From NCBI GenBank assembly GCA_014075215.1, contig CP046177.1:62001-126000 (forward strand): a DNA stretch of 64,000 nt, read 5' to 3'. The DNA comes from Flavobacteriaceae bacterium (lineage in GTDB: Bacteria > Bacteroidota > Bacteroidia > Flavobacteriales > Flavobacteriaceae). The notes beneath the pieces are model-generated. The model saw only the letters and a program-made list of their open reading frames with translations, was not told where the DNA came from and ran no database searches. Each line of letters begins with the position of its first letter. The stretch's first letter is position 1. The translations under genes and the position numbers were made by a program. Positions 9,351-18,106 of this stretch are shown here, piece by piece.

Positions 9351-9583
9351 GAAACACAACGGTCTAGTATAAGAATAGTAGCGGATTTTACGCACTAATT
9401 TTTCGGATAAGCACAGACCGTTTTTTATGTTACCTACTTTCGTTTTAGCGATTAAACCGCTATTATTTTTATACAATGTTAGCTGCTGGCTTTTTTCGCA
9501 AACTTGCTAGCGGTGGCAAAGACATACTCTTTTGCAATTTTTGGCTTGTGTGTTGGCTGAAGCGAATTGCAAATGTGTATGGC
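9351..9583. repeat. Hairpin repeat C (two stems), most complete copy
   Basis: The ACAACGGT core at 9356-9363 is followed by GTATAAGAATAGTAGCGG (9367-9384), which pairs with CCGCTATTATTTTTATAC (9457-9474). The second hairpin is GACATACTCTTTTGCAATT (9521-9539) with AATTGCAAATGTGTATGGC (9565-9583). Both hairpins are close relatives of repeat A: the stretch AGTAGCGGATTTTAC and the TTTGCAATT/AATTGCAAA arms are shared almost base for base. It separates the ATPase pair from the restriction-modification operon. Confidence 0.85.
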
Positions 9584-9599
9584 TTTAAGCGTTGGCATT

Positions 9600-10857
9600 T
9601 CACACGAAAGATAATGGTTCGAAACCAACATCTTCATTTGAGACAGAATCATATATTTTAAATACCCCTTCCTGTAACCAAACTACCTTAATGTTTTCTG
9701 CTGAACAAAATTCGATTAAACTGTCTTGAGGCTTTTGAGAGTAAACTAAAAATTCTTTTATATCCTCATATTCCATTTGTCTATTGACAATAGAGAATTT
9801 ATAATATTTAAGTTGTCCAACACCTTTAATTGTCTGCTTTTCTTGGTCAGACATTGAGTTCAAAATAGTTTTGATTTCAAAAACTAAAGCAGTTTCTCCT
9901 AATGTCGATAAGCAATCAAATTTTCCTTCGTAAAGTTCAAATTCTCTTTCCTCACACAATAATCCAAGCTGTCTTACAATTTGTTGATGTTCAGCTAAAC
10001 GTTCTTGGCGTATTCTTATTGATTCGGTATAATCAATACTAACAGATGAAATTGTATTAAAAATTGGGTCTACTGCAATTGTACCGGAAGTTACAGGTCT
10101 ATATTGTGAATAGGGAACTCCTTCTAGATTCGTTCTGTCAGTCGGGATTTCAGTTGAAATTTAATCTTCGGTTACAATTATTTGTCCGATTGGATAAGTG
10201 TTATTTCCACGTCTTTCAATATCTCCAAGTTGTTCTGCTAAAGATGGAAGTATTTTAACTGCGTTTCTCGCTTTATGTATAGTTAGATTAAGTTCTTCTC
10301 GAATTCCTTCAAAAGTTGAATTAGATAGACTTAGGACTCTTTGGTATTCTTCAATCGAATCATTTTCTGCATCAAGAGCTAACATTAATTTTTTAGTCTC
10401 TAATCCTGGATTATCTTGAACTAGTTTCAGTAAAATTCTATACGGATGACTAATTTCTCCATCGTTTCCTTCAACACCCATTCGAAGCAAAGAGTCACGC
10501 CATAGGGTAAGTCGAATATTTTCGGAATCAGTTGATAAAAGTAAAATTGCAAAAGGACTTAAATATGCTGACTTGTCGTCAGCTACGGTCAATAATCCTA
10601 ACAATTCGAAGAATCTCCTAGTTTCTCTACCTGCCGTATAGTAACCTCTATTTGCAGGTGTTTTTTCGCTCTGCTCCCCTAGATATTCTTCAATTGTTTG
10701 TTCTGGTGTGTTTGGGAAAATTACCTGATTGCGAAGCAGTCTTTCTCCAAGATTTTCATCTCTCAATGGGATTTCTTCTTCAATAATGGTCTTTGACCGT
10801 TACTAAAGCTCGGTAGAACTTATCTATTTGGACGAATTGATGTGGAATGTTCTTCAT
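9600..10857 (-). pseudogene. Broken type II restriction endonuclease of C-M-M-R operon
   Basis: Reading in operon order, an ATG at 10857 opens MKNIPHQFVQIDKFYRALVT. That frame stops at 10780-10782, but KTIIEEEIPLRDENLGERLL continues in another frame from about 10793, so a frameshift lies near 10780-10800. The second frame then meets a TAA at 10161-10163 and goes on, still in frame, for 187 codons to the TGA at 9600. That distal part contains a PD-(D/E)xK-like core: KFDCLSTLGETALVFEIK. The middle looks like winged-helix DNA-binding sequence. Together this is one endonuclease-like protein of about 415 residues with two lesions. No good start codon exists for the distal piece as a separate gene. 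Confidence 0.75.
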
Positions 10858-10872
10858 TAATATTCAAAGAAA

Positions 10873-11685
10873 TTAAACTTCTGCTAAGATACCATTTGCG
10901 TTAATTTCTATCTCAATATGATTATCGATGGTTATTTCTTTTAGTCGATTATTGGCGATTTTGATATAATCTCTATTCTTTTCGAAACCAATAAAATTTC
11001 TATTATTTTTTTTGGCACTTACACACTCACTACCAGAGCCACCAAAAGGAACAAGTACTAAATCATTTACATTTGAAAAGTGATTTATTATTCTGTCGCA
11101 GATGGCTAATGGTTTTTGTGTTGGATGGTCAACTTTTTCGTCTGCAAAGCGTCTGCCTGCTAAAACAGGTATATTCCAAACATCTCCAGCGTGTTTACCA
11201 TCTGGATGTGGTGTCCAGACCTTGCCGTTTTTTGTTATCTTATTTTTTAGTCTTTCCGTACTTTTATATGGTTCCCTTATTTGGTGATAAGTGTAGTTGT
11301 CTGTTTTTGAAAACCAAAGGATTGGTTCATAATTTGCCGAAGGCGAATTTTTGTAACCTGAAAAACTGTTTTCATAATGCCATATTATTTGCCTTCTATA
11401 CTTCAAATCTTTTTGATAAAGATGAACGTGAAGATGGCATAAGTAGTGATGTATGCCATAAATAAAAATTGAGCCTGTGGGCTTTAATTTTGTAATAGCA
11501 ATATCTAGCCATTTTTTAGACCATTTAAGCCAACCATCTACATCATTCCAATTGTTAGTTGATTTCCCAAAATCTTTGTTCAAATTGTATGGTGGGTCAG
11601 CTATTATTAAATCAATTGACTCATTATCTAACTTCTGCATTTGTTTAATACAGTCTCCATAATATATTTTGTTTATCTCAATCAT
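10873..11685 (-). CDS. Type II N6-adenine DNA methyltransferase (beta class)
   Basis: 270 residues. The catalytic motif DPPYNL (30-35) comes before the SAM-binding motif PFGGSGS (213-219), the beta-class order; DPPYN points to adenine-N6 methylation. The acidic residue usually preceding PF is Val here, as in some GSGSE-type enzymes. HPTQKPLAICDRII (187-200) is the usual motif X region. It overlaps the upstream methyltransferase by 8 bp and lies 15 bp ahead of the broken endonuclease gene, so it is the second methylase of this restriction-modification operon. With the endonuclease broken, it would act as an orphan modification enzyme. Confidence 0.88.
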   Translation of the reverse strand: MIEINKIYYGDCIKQMQKLDNESIDLIIADPPYNLNKDFGKSTNNWNDVDGWLKWSKKWLDIAITKLKPTGSIFIYGIHHYLCHLHVHLYQKDLKYRRQIIWHYENSFSGYKNSPSANYEPILWFSKTDNYTYHQIREPYKSTERLKNKITKNGKVWTPHPDGKHAGDVWNIPVLAGRRFADEKVDHPTQKPLAICDRIINHFSNVNDLVLVPFGGSGSECVSAKKNNRNFIGFEKNRDYIKIANNRLKEITIDNHIEIEINANGILAEV

Positions 11686-12739
11686 CTTTCTTGATATTTT
11701 GGAAAATTAAAACGTTTTGATGATGCATATTAGGGACGAATGAAAAAGGATAACCATAAGGATAAATGCTTTTGTGTCTTTGGTATAAAATTTTAATTCC
11801 TTTTAACACAAAATTTCCTTTTTTCTCTAAAGCATTCGCTAAATCAGCGTGAAAAGTGTAGTATTTTTCTTTTTTTCTAAAGTCGCTTACTATCACACAC
11901 ATATACTTTCCAGACTTTAACGGTCTTGAGCAGTCGTTGAAAAATTTCGCAAGTGTTGAAAGAAATTTGTCATAATCTTCAATATTTGCCAAATCTTCAT
12001 TATTCTCACTATACTTATAGTCTAAATCATTGTCAATTCTCTCTTTTCCTTTATGGTCAACAGTTTCTAAAATATTCCAATATGGTGGACTTGTTGCAAT
12101 AAAGTCAATCTCATTTATTTTGAACTTTTTGATTTCTTTTTGACTATTTCCATTTATTAAATTTTGCTTGGTTTTTAATGGAAAATCGTCAGGAACTTCT
12201 TGCTCAATTCGTTGTAAACCCAAATCGTGGTATTTAGGATTTAACTCAATACCGAAACCAATTCTATTATTAAACGCACAAGCCTTTACGGTTGATGCAA
12301 CTCCAGAAAATGGGTCAAGAACTTTGTCATTTTCTTTAGAAAAGAACTGAATCAGTCTACCAACATCTTGAAAAGAAAAAGGTGCAGGATGCTGTTTTTC
12401 TATTTGTGTGTCTTTATTTCCAGCTCCTAATCCTTTCTGACTGAATACTGTAATAGTTTCAGGCAACCATTCTTTTGCCGTCAAATCATTTAGTCCATTA
12501 TTTAGCGTAAAAGCTGATTTTTCGTTTGGAAATAGAATTGCGTTGGCTTTTTCTACATCTCCTTTCGAGTGAAATAATGCAACTTTCTCCCAATCCTCAA
12601 TAAATCTATTGGGAATCCTCAACTCAACTCTATTTTCAAAAATTTTGTTCAGTTTGCTTTTTGCAAGTTTATTCTGTTTAGTTTCTTCAACTGGAACAAC
12701 CTCTTTTCTTTCTTTTTTATATAGTTGATATTTCATCAA
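11678..12739 (-). CDS. DNA methyltransferase with SPPYW motif
   Basis: 353 residues. QHPAPFSFQDVGRLIQFFS and LDPFSGVAST (141-150) form the SAM-binding half; SPPYW (217-221) is the catalytic motif, which suggests N4-cytosine (or N6-adenine) amino methylation. Motif I precedes motif IV, whereas beta-class enzymes have the reverse order, so this is a permuted arrangement. The tail YPYGYPFSFVPNMHHQNVLIF is typical of SPPYW-type methylases. It directly follows the controller gene (stop at 12740) and overlaps the next methylase by 8 bp. Two methylases with different motifs suggest an asymmetric recognition site, each modifying one strand; that is inference. Confidence 0.87.
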   Translation of the reverse strand: MMKYQLYKKERKEVVPVEETKQNKLAKSKLNKIFENRVELRIPNRFIEDWEKVALFHSKGDVEKANAILFPNEKSAFTLNNGLNDLTAKEWLPETITVFSQKGLGAGNKDTQIEKQHPAPFSFQDVGRLIQFFSKENDKVLDPFSGVASTVKACAFNNRIGFGIELNPKYHDLGLQRIEQEVPDDFPLKTKQNLINGNSQKEIKKFKINEIDFIATSPPYWNILETVDHKGKERIDNDLDYKYSENNEDLANIEDYDKFLSTLAKFFNDCSRPLKSGKYMCVIVSDFRKKEKYYTFHADLANALEKKGNFVLKGIKILYQRHKSIYPYGYPFSFVPNMHHQNVLIFQNIKKDD

Positions 12740-13030
12740 TTATTTCTTCTCGTATTTCATTTGCTCTTCTGCAACTTTTAAAGCATTCATTCCTTCTTTT
12801 TCATCTTTAACTATATCGTACACCTTTGAGCCAATCCACAAAGTTTCTAATTCCGTAAACGAATAGTTAAATGTTTTGCTTAGAGTTTTTAGATGCTCAC
12901 GCTTTAGAGGTTTTTGGTCACTTTCCACTTTACTTAAAAACCCATCTCCAATTTCGAGTATTGAAGCAAGTTGCCTTTGAAACATTCCATTTGACTCTCT
13001 TAATTCCTTGATTTTTTGTCCAAGTGTCAT
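12740..13030 (-). CDS. XRE-family controller protein of R-M operon
   Basis: 96 residues with an HTH_3 domain at about 5-60: LGQKIKELRESNGMFQRQLA, ILEIGDGFLSKVESDQKPLK and REHLKTLSKTFNYSFTELE. It is the first gene of the operon, immediately upstream of the methylases with no spacer. This matches controller (C) proteins that time restriction after modification by binding the operon promoter. The C-terminal basic, coil-like tail (MNALKVAEEQMKYEKK) is longer than in minimal C proteins. No clear C-box was found by eye in the 13031-13107 stretch. Confidence 0.85.
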   Translation of the reverse strand: MTLGQKIKELRESNGMFQRQLASILEIGDGFLSKVESDQKPLKREHLKTLSKTFNYSFTELETLWIGSKVYDIVKDEKEGMNALKVAEEQMKYEKK

Positions 13031-13107
13031 TTTACCAAGTTTAAACTTGACTAATTATGGTCAAATGTAATGAAATTTATTTGAACTTCAATTCGAGCGA
13101 TGGGAAG

Positions 13108-13171
13108 TTTTAGCTCTTTTGGTTTTTAAAGCGTTGGAATTGAGCGTTGGCAAAAACCGAAAGTGCTAAAA
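13108..13171. repeat. Hairpin repeat D (single stem)
   Basis: Arm TTTTAGCTCTTTTGGTTTTT (13108-13127) pairs with AAAAACCGAAAGTGCTAAAA (13152-13171), with the same central mismatches as the second stems of A, B and C. It is followed by GCAGCTAACTTGTTTATATAC, which resembles the end of the first hairpin of C (ATACAATGTTAGCTGC). It lies upstream of the R-M operon. Confidence 0.7.
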
Positions 13172-13557
13172 TATGTGTTGGGTTTTAAGCTTGCAGCTAA
13201 CTTGTTTATATACAGAACTTTCTTCCTCTTATTCTGTCATTATGGTGGTATATGCAGAAGTTTTGATTGTTTTTATGTTTTTTAGCTTTCGGCATAAAAA
13301 CTAAGAAAATTCCAAAAATTTCCTTACAATTTAATGATATTTTACAAACTGTCAAAAGAATGCTTTATTTTTCTAACTCCAATAAAGAAAAAAATCATCA
13401 TTTTCTTTTACAGTAATTTCAAATAATAACTGAACTCATTTAAACTTTATAACTTTCCAACTTTGAACTGTATAACAGATAAAAAGGTTAAAGTTTTGCT
13501 AAAAGCGAAGTTGTATATCTTATAATTATTATATTTAATAAAATTGAGATTCCTAAA
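13172..13557. other. Intergenic stretch, 386 bp
   Basis: No gene is supported. It holds one half of the MITE-like family also seen at 20610 and 26899 (GAACTCATTTAAACTTT at 13432-13448) and AT-rich sequence leading to the protease gene. Nothing else was recognised. Confidence 0.5.
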
Positions 13558-14901
13558 TTGAAGAAAGTTATAGTAGTCATAATATGTATGTTGGTCAGCT
13601 CTTATTTATTTGGGCAAAGCAAATTTAATTTTTTAGGAAAAAACAAGGATAAAGAAGAGATAAGATTCAGGCTAATCAATAATTTAATTATATTCCCTCT
13701 GGAGATAAATGGAAAACAACTGTCTTTTATTTTAGACACAGGAGTCAATAAAACCATCCTCTTTAGCTTAACAACTTCAGACAGCTTGGGAATCCACAAT
13801 GTAGACAAAGCTGTCTTAAAGGGGTTAGGAGGGGGGAGCCCTGTAGAAGCATTGCTCTCAAGAAATAATACATTTAGAATTAAGAGTCTGGTCAGTGATA
13901 ATGATCAAACATTATATGTGGTTTTAGAGGATAAATTTGATTTATCTTCCAGAATGGGGGTTACCATACACGGAATTACAGGTTACAATATATTTAAAGA
14001 TTTTATTGTAAAGATCGATTATCGGAATAAGAAGCTGACATTTTACAATCCAAAAACCTATGTGAAAAAAAGATGTAAAAAGTGTGTGTCTTTTCCTTTG
14101 ATTTTTCATAAAAATAAACCTTACATCCATGCCAAAATTGAGAACCTGGAAAAGGCAGGTACTCTGATTGACGTAAAACTGCTGGTAGACTCCGGAGGAA
14201 GTGATGCGTTGTGGCTTTTTGAAAATTCGAAAGAAGAAATAAAACCGCCAACCAAATTTTTTAACGATGTCTTAGGGGAGGGGTTAAGCGGAATCATATA
14301 TGGAAAGAGAAGCAGAATTTCCAGATTTATTTTTGGCCCGTTTCATATTATTGAACCCACAGTATCTTATCTGGATTCGCTATCCGGTTTTAATACGGAA
14401 AGGCATGTAGGAAGAAATGGCAGCCTGGGAGGAAATATTCTGAAGAGATTTAAAGTTTGGATAGACTACCCCAATCAAAAAATAACACTAAAAAAAACAG
14501 GCTCTTTTACCACCGGATTTAACTATAATATGAGCGGAATTACCGTAACATATAGTGGAAAGATATTGGTAAGGGAGGCGGAAAATACGGAAATCTCTAT
14601 TTACAGTACGGGAAATAGAATAGAAACAGCATCTAATAAACTCACTTTTGTTACCAGTTATAAATATTTTTTCAGACCGACATATAAAATTAACCATGTA
14701 GTAAAAGGATCTCCTGCCGATATTGCAGGTCTGCGAAAAGATGATCTCTTTTTAGCAATCAATAACAAAGATGCACACGAATATAATCTGGAGGATATTG
14801 TGAGCCTGTTCCAAGACAGGGATGGGAGACGCATTTTCCTTAAAATTAAAAGAGAAGGAAAAGAAATGAGATTTAAATTTCGTTTAAAAAAGGAGATTTA
14901 A
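13558..14901 (+). CDS. Secreted/periplasmic retropepsin-like aspartyl protease with PDZ domain
   Basis: 447 residues. The TTG start is chosen because it gives a full signal peptide (KKVIVVIICMLVSSYLFGQ, cleavage about residue 19); the next ATG is at codon 11. Two retropepsin-type motifs are present: SFILDTGVNKTILF (about 56-69) and KLLVDSGGSDALWLF (about 207-221), so the protein carries both half-sites of an aspartyl protease. Residues about 380-447 form a PDZ domain (INHVVKGSPADIAGLRKDDL, FLKIKREGKEM). Bacteroidota encode many such PDZ-linked aspartyl proteases of unknown substrate. The 3' end overlaps the convergent DUF1573 gene by 4 bp. Confidence 0.85.
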   Translation: MKKVIVVIICMLVSSYLFGQSKFNFLGKNKDKEEIRFRLINNLIIFPLEINGKQLSFILDTGVNKTILFSLTTSDSLGIHNVDKAVLKGLGGGSPVEALLSRNNTFRIKSLVSDNDQTLYVVLEDKFDLSSRMGVTIHGITGYNIFKDFIVKIDYRNKKLTFYNPKTYVKKRCKKCVSFPLIFHKNKPYIHAKIENLEKAGTLIDVKLLVDSGGSDALWLFENSKEEIKPPTKFFNDVLGEGLSGIIYGKRSRISRFIFGPFHIIEPTVSYLDSLSGFNTERHVGRNGSLGGNILKRFKVWIDYPNQKITLKKTGSFTTGFNYNMSGITVTYSGKILVREAENTEISIYSTGNRIETASNKLTFVTSYKYFFRPTYKINHVVKGSPADIAGLRKDDLFLAINNKDAHEYNLEDIVSLFQDRDGRRIFLKIKREGKEMRFKFRLKKEI

Positions 14902-15326
14902 TTATCTTCGGAAAGCATACTTTTTGGTTTTTCCGGAGCAGTCATTTTTTCTACATATCCTTTTATTTTTATAACCTTACGGTTATTTTTAGCATTAGAA
15001 TAAATAGTGATAAGCTTAGAAAAACCACCGAGTCTTTTCGTATCATAGGAAACTTCAATCGTACCTTTTTCGCCCGGCAGAATGGGCTGTTCGGGTTTTT
15101 TGGGAACGGTACAACCACAAGAAGCCTGTACTTTAGTAATTACTAAAGGGCTTTTGCCAATATTGGTAAACTCAAATACCCTGACACCATTAGATCCCTG
15201 AGTAATTTTCCCATAATTAATAGTTTCGGTTTTGAACTCAAATCCGGCCTTTATAGTAGTAGCATCTTGCCCAAGAGTCGATATGCTTATAAATAAAGCA
15301 GTAGCAAAAGTATATAGCGTTCTCAT
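14898..15326 (-). CDS. DUF1573 domain secreted protein
   Basis: 142 residues. Signal peptide 1-19 (MRTLYTFATALFISISTLGQ), then a DUF1573 Ig-like domain: NYGKITQGSNGVRVFEFTN, SPLVITKVQASCGCTVPKKP and LPGEKGTIEVSYDTKRLGGF. The CGCT cysteine pair is the family signature. The function is unknown; these proteins are abundant and exported in Bacteroidota. Monocistronic, convergent with the protease gene. Confidence 0.88.
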   Translation of the reverse strand: MRTLYTFATALFISISTLGQDATTIKAGFEFKTETINYGKITQGSNGVRVFEFTNIGKSPLVITKVQASCGCTVPKKPEQPILPGEKGTIEVSYDTKRLGGFSKLITIYSNAKNNRKVIKIKGYVEKMTAPEKPKSMLSEDN

Positions 15327-15407
15327 AATGGTTTATTTTCTGTAAAAATACAAATAATTCTTTTTTTAAAAAAATGACGACAAGTTTTCAAATCCTGGAG
15401 ATAGTTG

Positions 15408-15415
15408 TACTTTTG
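15408..15415 (+). promoter_or_regulatory. Candidate -7 box of valS promoter
   Basis: TACTTTTG fits the Bacteroidota -7 consensus TAnnTTTG and lies 29 bp before the valS ATG. No convincing TTTG at the -33 position was seen. Confidence 0.45.
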
Positions 15416-15444
15416 TTAACTGCGTTCAAAAAGCATTCCAATTT

Positions 15445-18081
15445 ATGAGTATTCCATCAAAATATGATGCAACTTTAGTAGAAGATAAGTGGTATGATTA
15501 CTGGATGAAAAATAATTATTTTCATTCGGATCCAGATGAAAGAGAGCCATATACCATTGTGATTCCGCCGCCGAATGTTACAGGTGTTTTACACATGGGC
15601 CATATGTTGAATAACACGATTCAGGATGTGCTGATTCGCCGTGCCCGTTTGTTAGGGAAAAATGCATGCTGGGTTCCGGGAATGGATCATGCTTCCATTG
15701 CAACCGAAGCAAAAGTAGTTGCCAAACTAAAAGAGCAGGGAATTAACAAAGATGATTTGACTCGCGAAGAATTTCTGGAATACGCGTGGAATTGGAAAAA
15801 TGAATACGGAGGGATCATTCTGGAACAATTAAAAAAACTGGGAGCCTCTTGTGATTGGGAACGTACCAAATTCACTATGGATCCGGACATGTCTGAAGCC
15901 GTTATTAAAGTTTTTGTTGATCTATACAACAAAGGATTGATTTATCGCGGGTACAGAATGGTAAATTGGGACCCCCAGGCAAGAACTACTCTGTCGGATG
16001 AAGAAGTAAACTATGAAGAAAAAATAAATAAACTGTATTACGTTAACTATCAAATCGAAGGAGAGGAAGCATTTCTAACCATTGCAACAACGCGTCCTGA
16101 AACGATACTGGGAGATACTGCCATATGTATTCGCCCGGATGATGAACGTTATAAACATCTAAAAGGAAAAAAAGCAATTGTGCCTATTTGCAACAGGGTC
16201 ATTCCGATTATTGAAGACGACTATGTAGATATTGCATTTGGAACGGGGTGCCTGAAGGTAACGCCTGCACATGACTTCAATGATAAAGAAATAGGAGACA
16301 GACACCATCTTGAAGTGATTGATGTATTGAATGAAGACGGCTCTATGAATGGTTTTGGATTGCACCACCGGGGAAAAGATAGAGAAGTAGCCAGAAAAGA
16401 TATTGCCGGAGAATTAGAAGAACAGAAGCTCCTGGTAAAAACAGAAAACATTACCCACAATGTAGGAACTTCCGAAAGAACCAAAGCAGTGGTAGAACCA
16501 AGATTATCCGATCAGTGGTTTTTAAAGATGGATGCACTGGCAAAACCGGCTTTAGAAGCTGTTCTGGAAACAGATGATATTAAGCTGTTTCCAAAGAAAT
16601 TTGAAAATACCTATCGCCATTGGATGGAAAATATTCGCGATTGGAATATCTCACGTCAATTATGGTGGGGGCAACAGATTCCGGCGTATTATTACGGGCA
16701 AGGAAAGGAAGATTTTGTAGTTGCGGAAAGCAGAGAAGAAGCGTTAAAACTGGCGCGAGAAAAAACTCAAAACCCGGCATTGAAAGTGCAACAGTTACAA
16801 CAAGACCCCGATGTGTTGGATACCTGGTTTTCTTCTTGGTTGTGGCCCATGTCTGTTTTTGATGGTATCCGCAACCCGGAGAATAAAGAAATCAACTATT
16901 ATTACCCAACCAACGATCTGGTAACCGGGCCGGACATTTTATTTTTTTGGGTAGCAAGAATGATTATCGCAGGATATGAGTATAAAGGGAAAAAGCCCTT
17001 TCAAAACGTATACCTAACAGGATTAGTGCGTGATAAACAACGGCGTAAGATGTCCAAACAGTTAGGAAACTCGCCCGATGCATTACAGTTAATTAAAGAT
17101 TACGGAGCTGACGGAGTCCGTGTCGGTTTATTGTTGAGTTCAGCAGCAGGAAACGATTTGATGTTTGATGAAGAACTATGTCAACAGGGAAAAGGATTTG
17201 CCAATAAAATCTGGAATGCATTCCGTTTGATAAAAAGTTGGAAAGTAAGCACCTCCGTAGCACAATCCGATGTTTCTAAAATAGGACTGAAATGGTATCA
17301 ATCAAAGTTTCAAAATACATTGGCAGAAATAGAAGACCATTATCATAAATACAGATTGTCGGATGCACTAATGGGAATTTACAAACTCATTTACAATGAT
17401 TTCTGCGGATGGCTATTAGAAATTGTAAAACCGGCATATCAACGGCCTGTCGATCAAAAAACATATGAAAGTGTCATTGCTGTTTTTGAAGATAATTTAA
17501 AAATCTTACACCCGTTTATGCCATTTCTAACAGAAGAAATCTGGCAGGTAATTAAAAAAAGAACCCCTGAAGAAGCTCTGATAATTGCAAAGTATCCCGG
17601 ATTAAAGACGAGCAACACACAGTTAATTGCCGATTTCGAGTTTGCTTCCGAAGTAGTATCGGAGTTAAGAACCATTCGTAAAGAAAAAAATGTTCCTTTT
17701 AGGGAAGCTATAGAAGTTTTTGTATTAAATAATGAGAACATATCTGCTCATTTAGATGGAATCATTCAAAAATTAACCCATACATCCGTTATCCGGCCGG
17801 TATCGGAAAAGATGAAAAGAGCAGCTTCTTTTAGAATACGATCAAATGAATACTTTGTGCCCATTTCTAAAGAAGCGATTGATGTGGAAGCAGAGGTAAA
17901 AAAGCTCACAAAAGAGCTGCAAAGAGCAGAAGATTTTTTATCGGGAGTTCGGAAAAAATTGACGAATCAGCACTTTATAAGCAATGCACCGGAACAAGTA
18001 GTGGCTATAGAACGTAAAAAAGAAGCAGATGCAATAGCAAAGATTGAGACTATTAAAACCAGTTTGGCAAATTTACAGTAG
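15445..18081 (+). CDS. valS: Valyl-tRNA synthetase
   Basis: 878 residues, the usual bacterial ValRS length. It charges tRNA-Val in the cytoplasm. The class I signature PPPNVTGVLHMGHM (HIGH box, about residues 41-54) and KMSKQ (about 535-539) are intact. The editing domain (TTRPETILGDTA, about residue 213 on) and the DWNISRQLWWGQQIPAYYY segment identify ValRS. The C-terminal part ends in the ValRS coiled-coil arm (AEVKKLTKELQRAEDFLSG). The ATG at 15445 gives the standard start (MSIPSKYDATLVEDKWYDYW). Confidence 0.97.
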   Translation: MSIPSKYDATLVEDKWYDYWMKNNYFHSDPDEREPYTIVIPPPNVTGVLHMGHMLNNTIQDVLIRRARLLGKNACWVPGMDHASIATEAKVVAKLKEQGINKDDLTREEFLEYAWNWKNEYGGIILEQLKKLGASCDWERTKFTMDPDMSEAVIKVFVDLYNKGLIYRGYRMVNWDPQARTTLSDEEVNYEEKINKLYYVNYQIEGEEAFLTIATTRPETILGDTAICIRPDDERYKHLKGKKAIVPICNRVIPIIEDDYVDIAFGTGCLKVTPAHDFNDKEIGDRHHLEVIDVLNEDGSMNGFGLHHRGKDREVARKDIAGELEEQKLLVKTENITHNVGTSERTKAVVEPRLSDQWFLKMDALAKPALEAVLETDDIKLFPKKFENTYRHWMENIRDWNISRQLWWGQQIPAYYYGQGKEDFVVAESREEALKLAREKTQNPALKVQQLQQDPDVLDTWFSSWLWPMSVFDGIRNPENKEINYYYPTNDLVTGPDILFFWVARMIIAGYEYKGKKPFQNVYLTGLVRDKQRRKMSKQLGNSPDALQLIKDYGADGVRVGLLLSSAAGNDLMFDEELCQQGKGFANKIWNAFRLIKSWKVSTSVAQSDVSKIGLKWYQSKFQNTLAEIEDHYHKYRLSDALMGIYKLIYNDFCGWLLEIVKPAYQRPVDQKTYESVIAVFEDNLKILHPFMPFLTEEIWQVIKKRTPEEALIIAKYPGLKTSNTQLIADFEFASEVVSELRTIRKEKNVPFREAIEVFVLNNENISAHLDGIIQKLTHTSVIRPVSEKMKRAASFRIRSNEYFVPISKEAIDVEAEVKKLTKELQRAEDFLSGVRKKLTNQHFISNAPEQVVAIERKKEADAIAKIETIKTSLANLQ

Positions 18082-18106
18082 TATCGGGAAAAATTAAATG
18101 AGTTCA

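Noticed and set aside
9957..9959. TTG at 9959 as the start of a separate 119-residue gene
   Set aside because: The frame is open and protein-like for a further 66 codons upstream to the TAA at 10161, and continues from the gene before it.
3515..13171. Calling the hairpins true integron attC sites
   Set aside because: The cores do not fit RYYYAAC/GTTRRRY well and no integrase gene is present in the window; kept as integron-like only.
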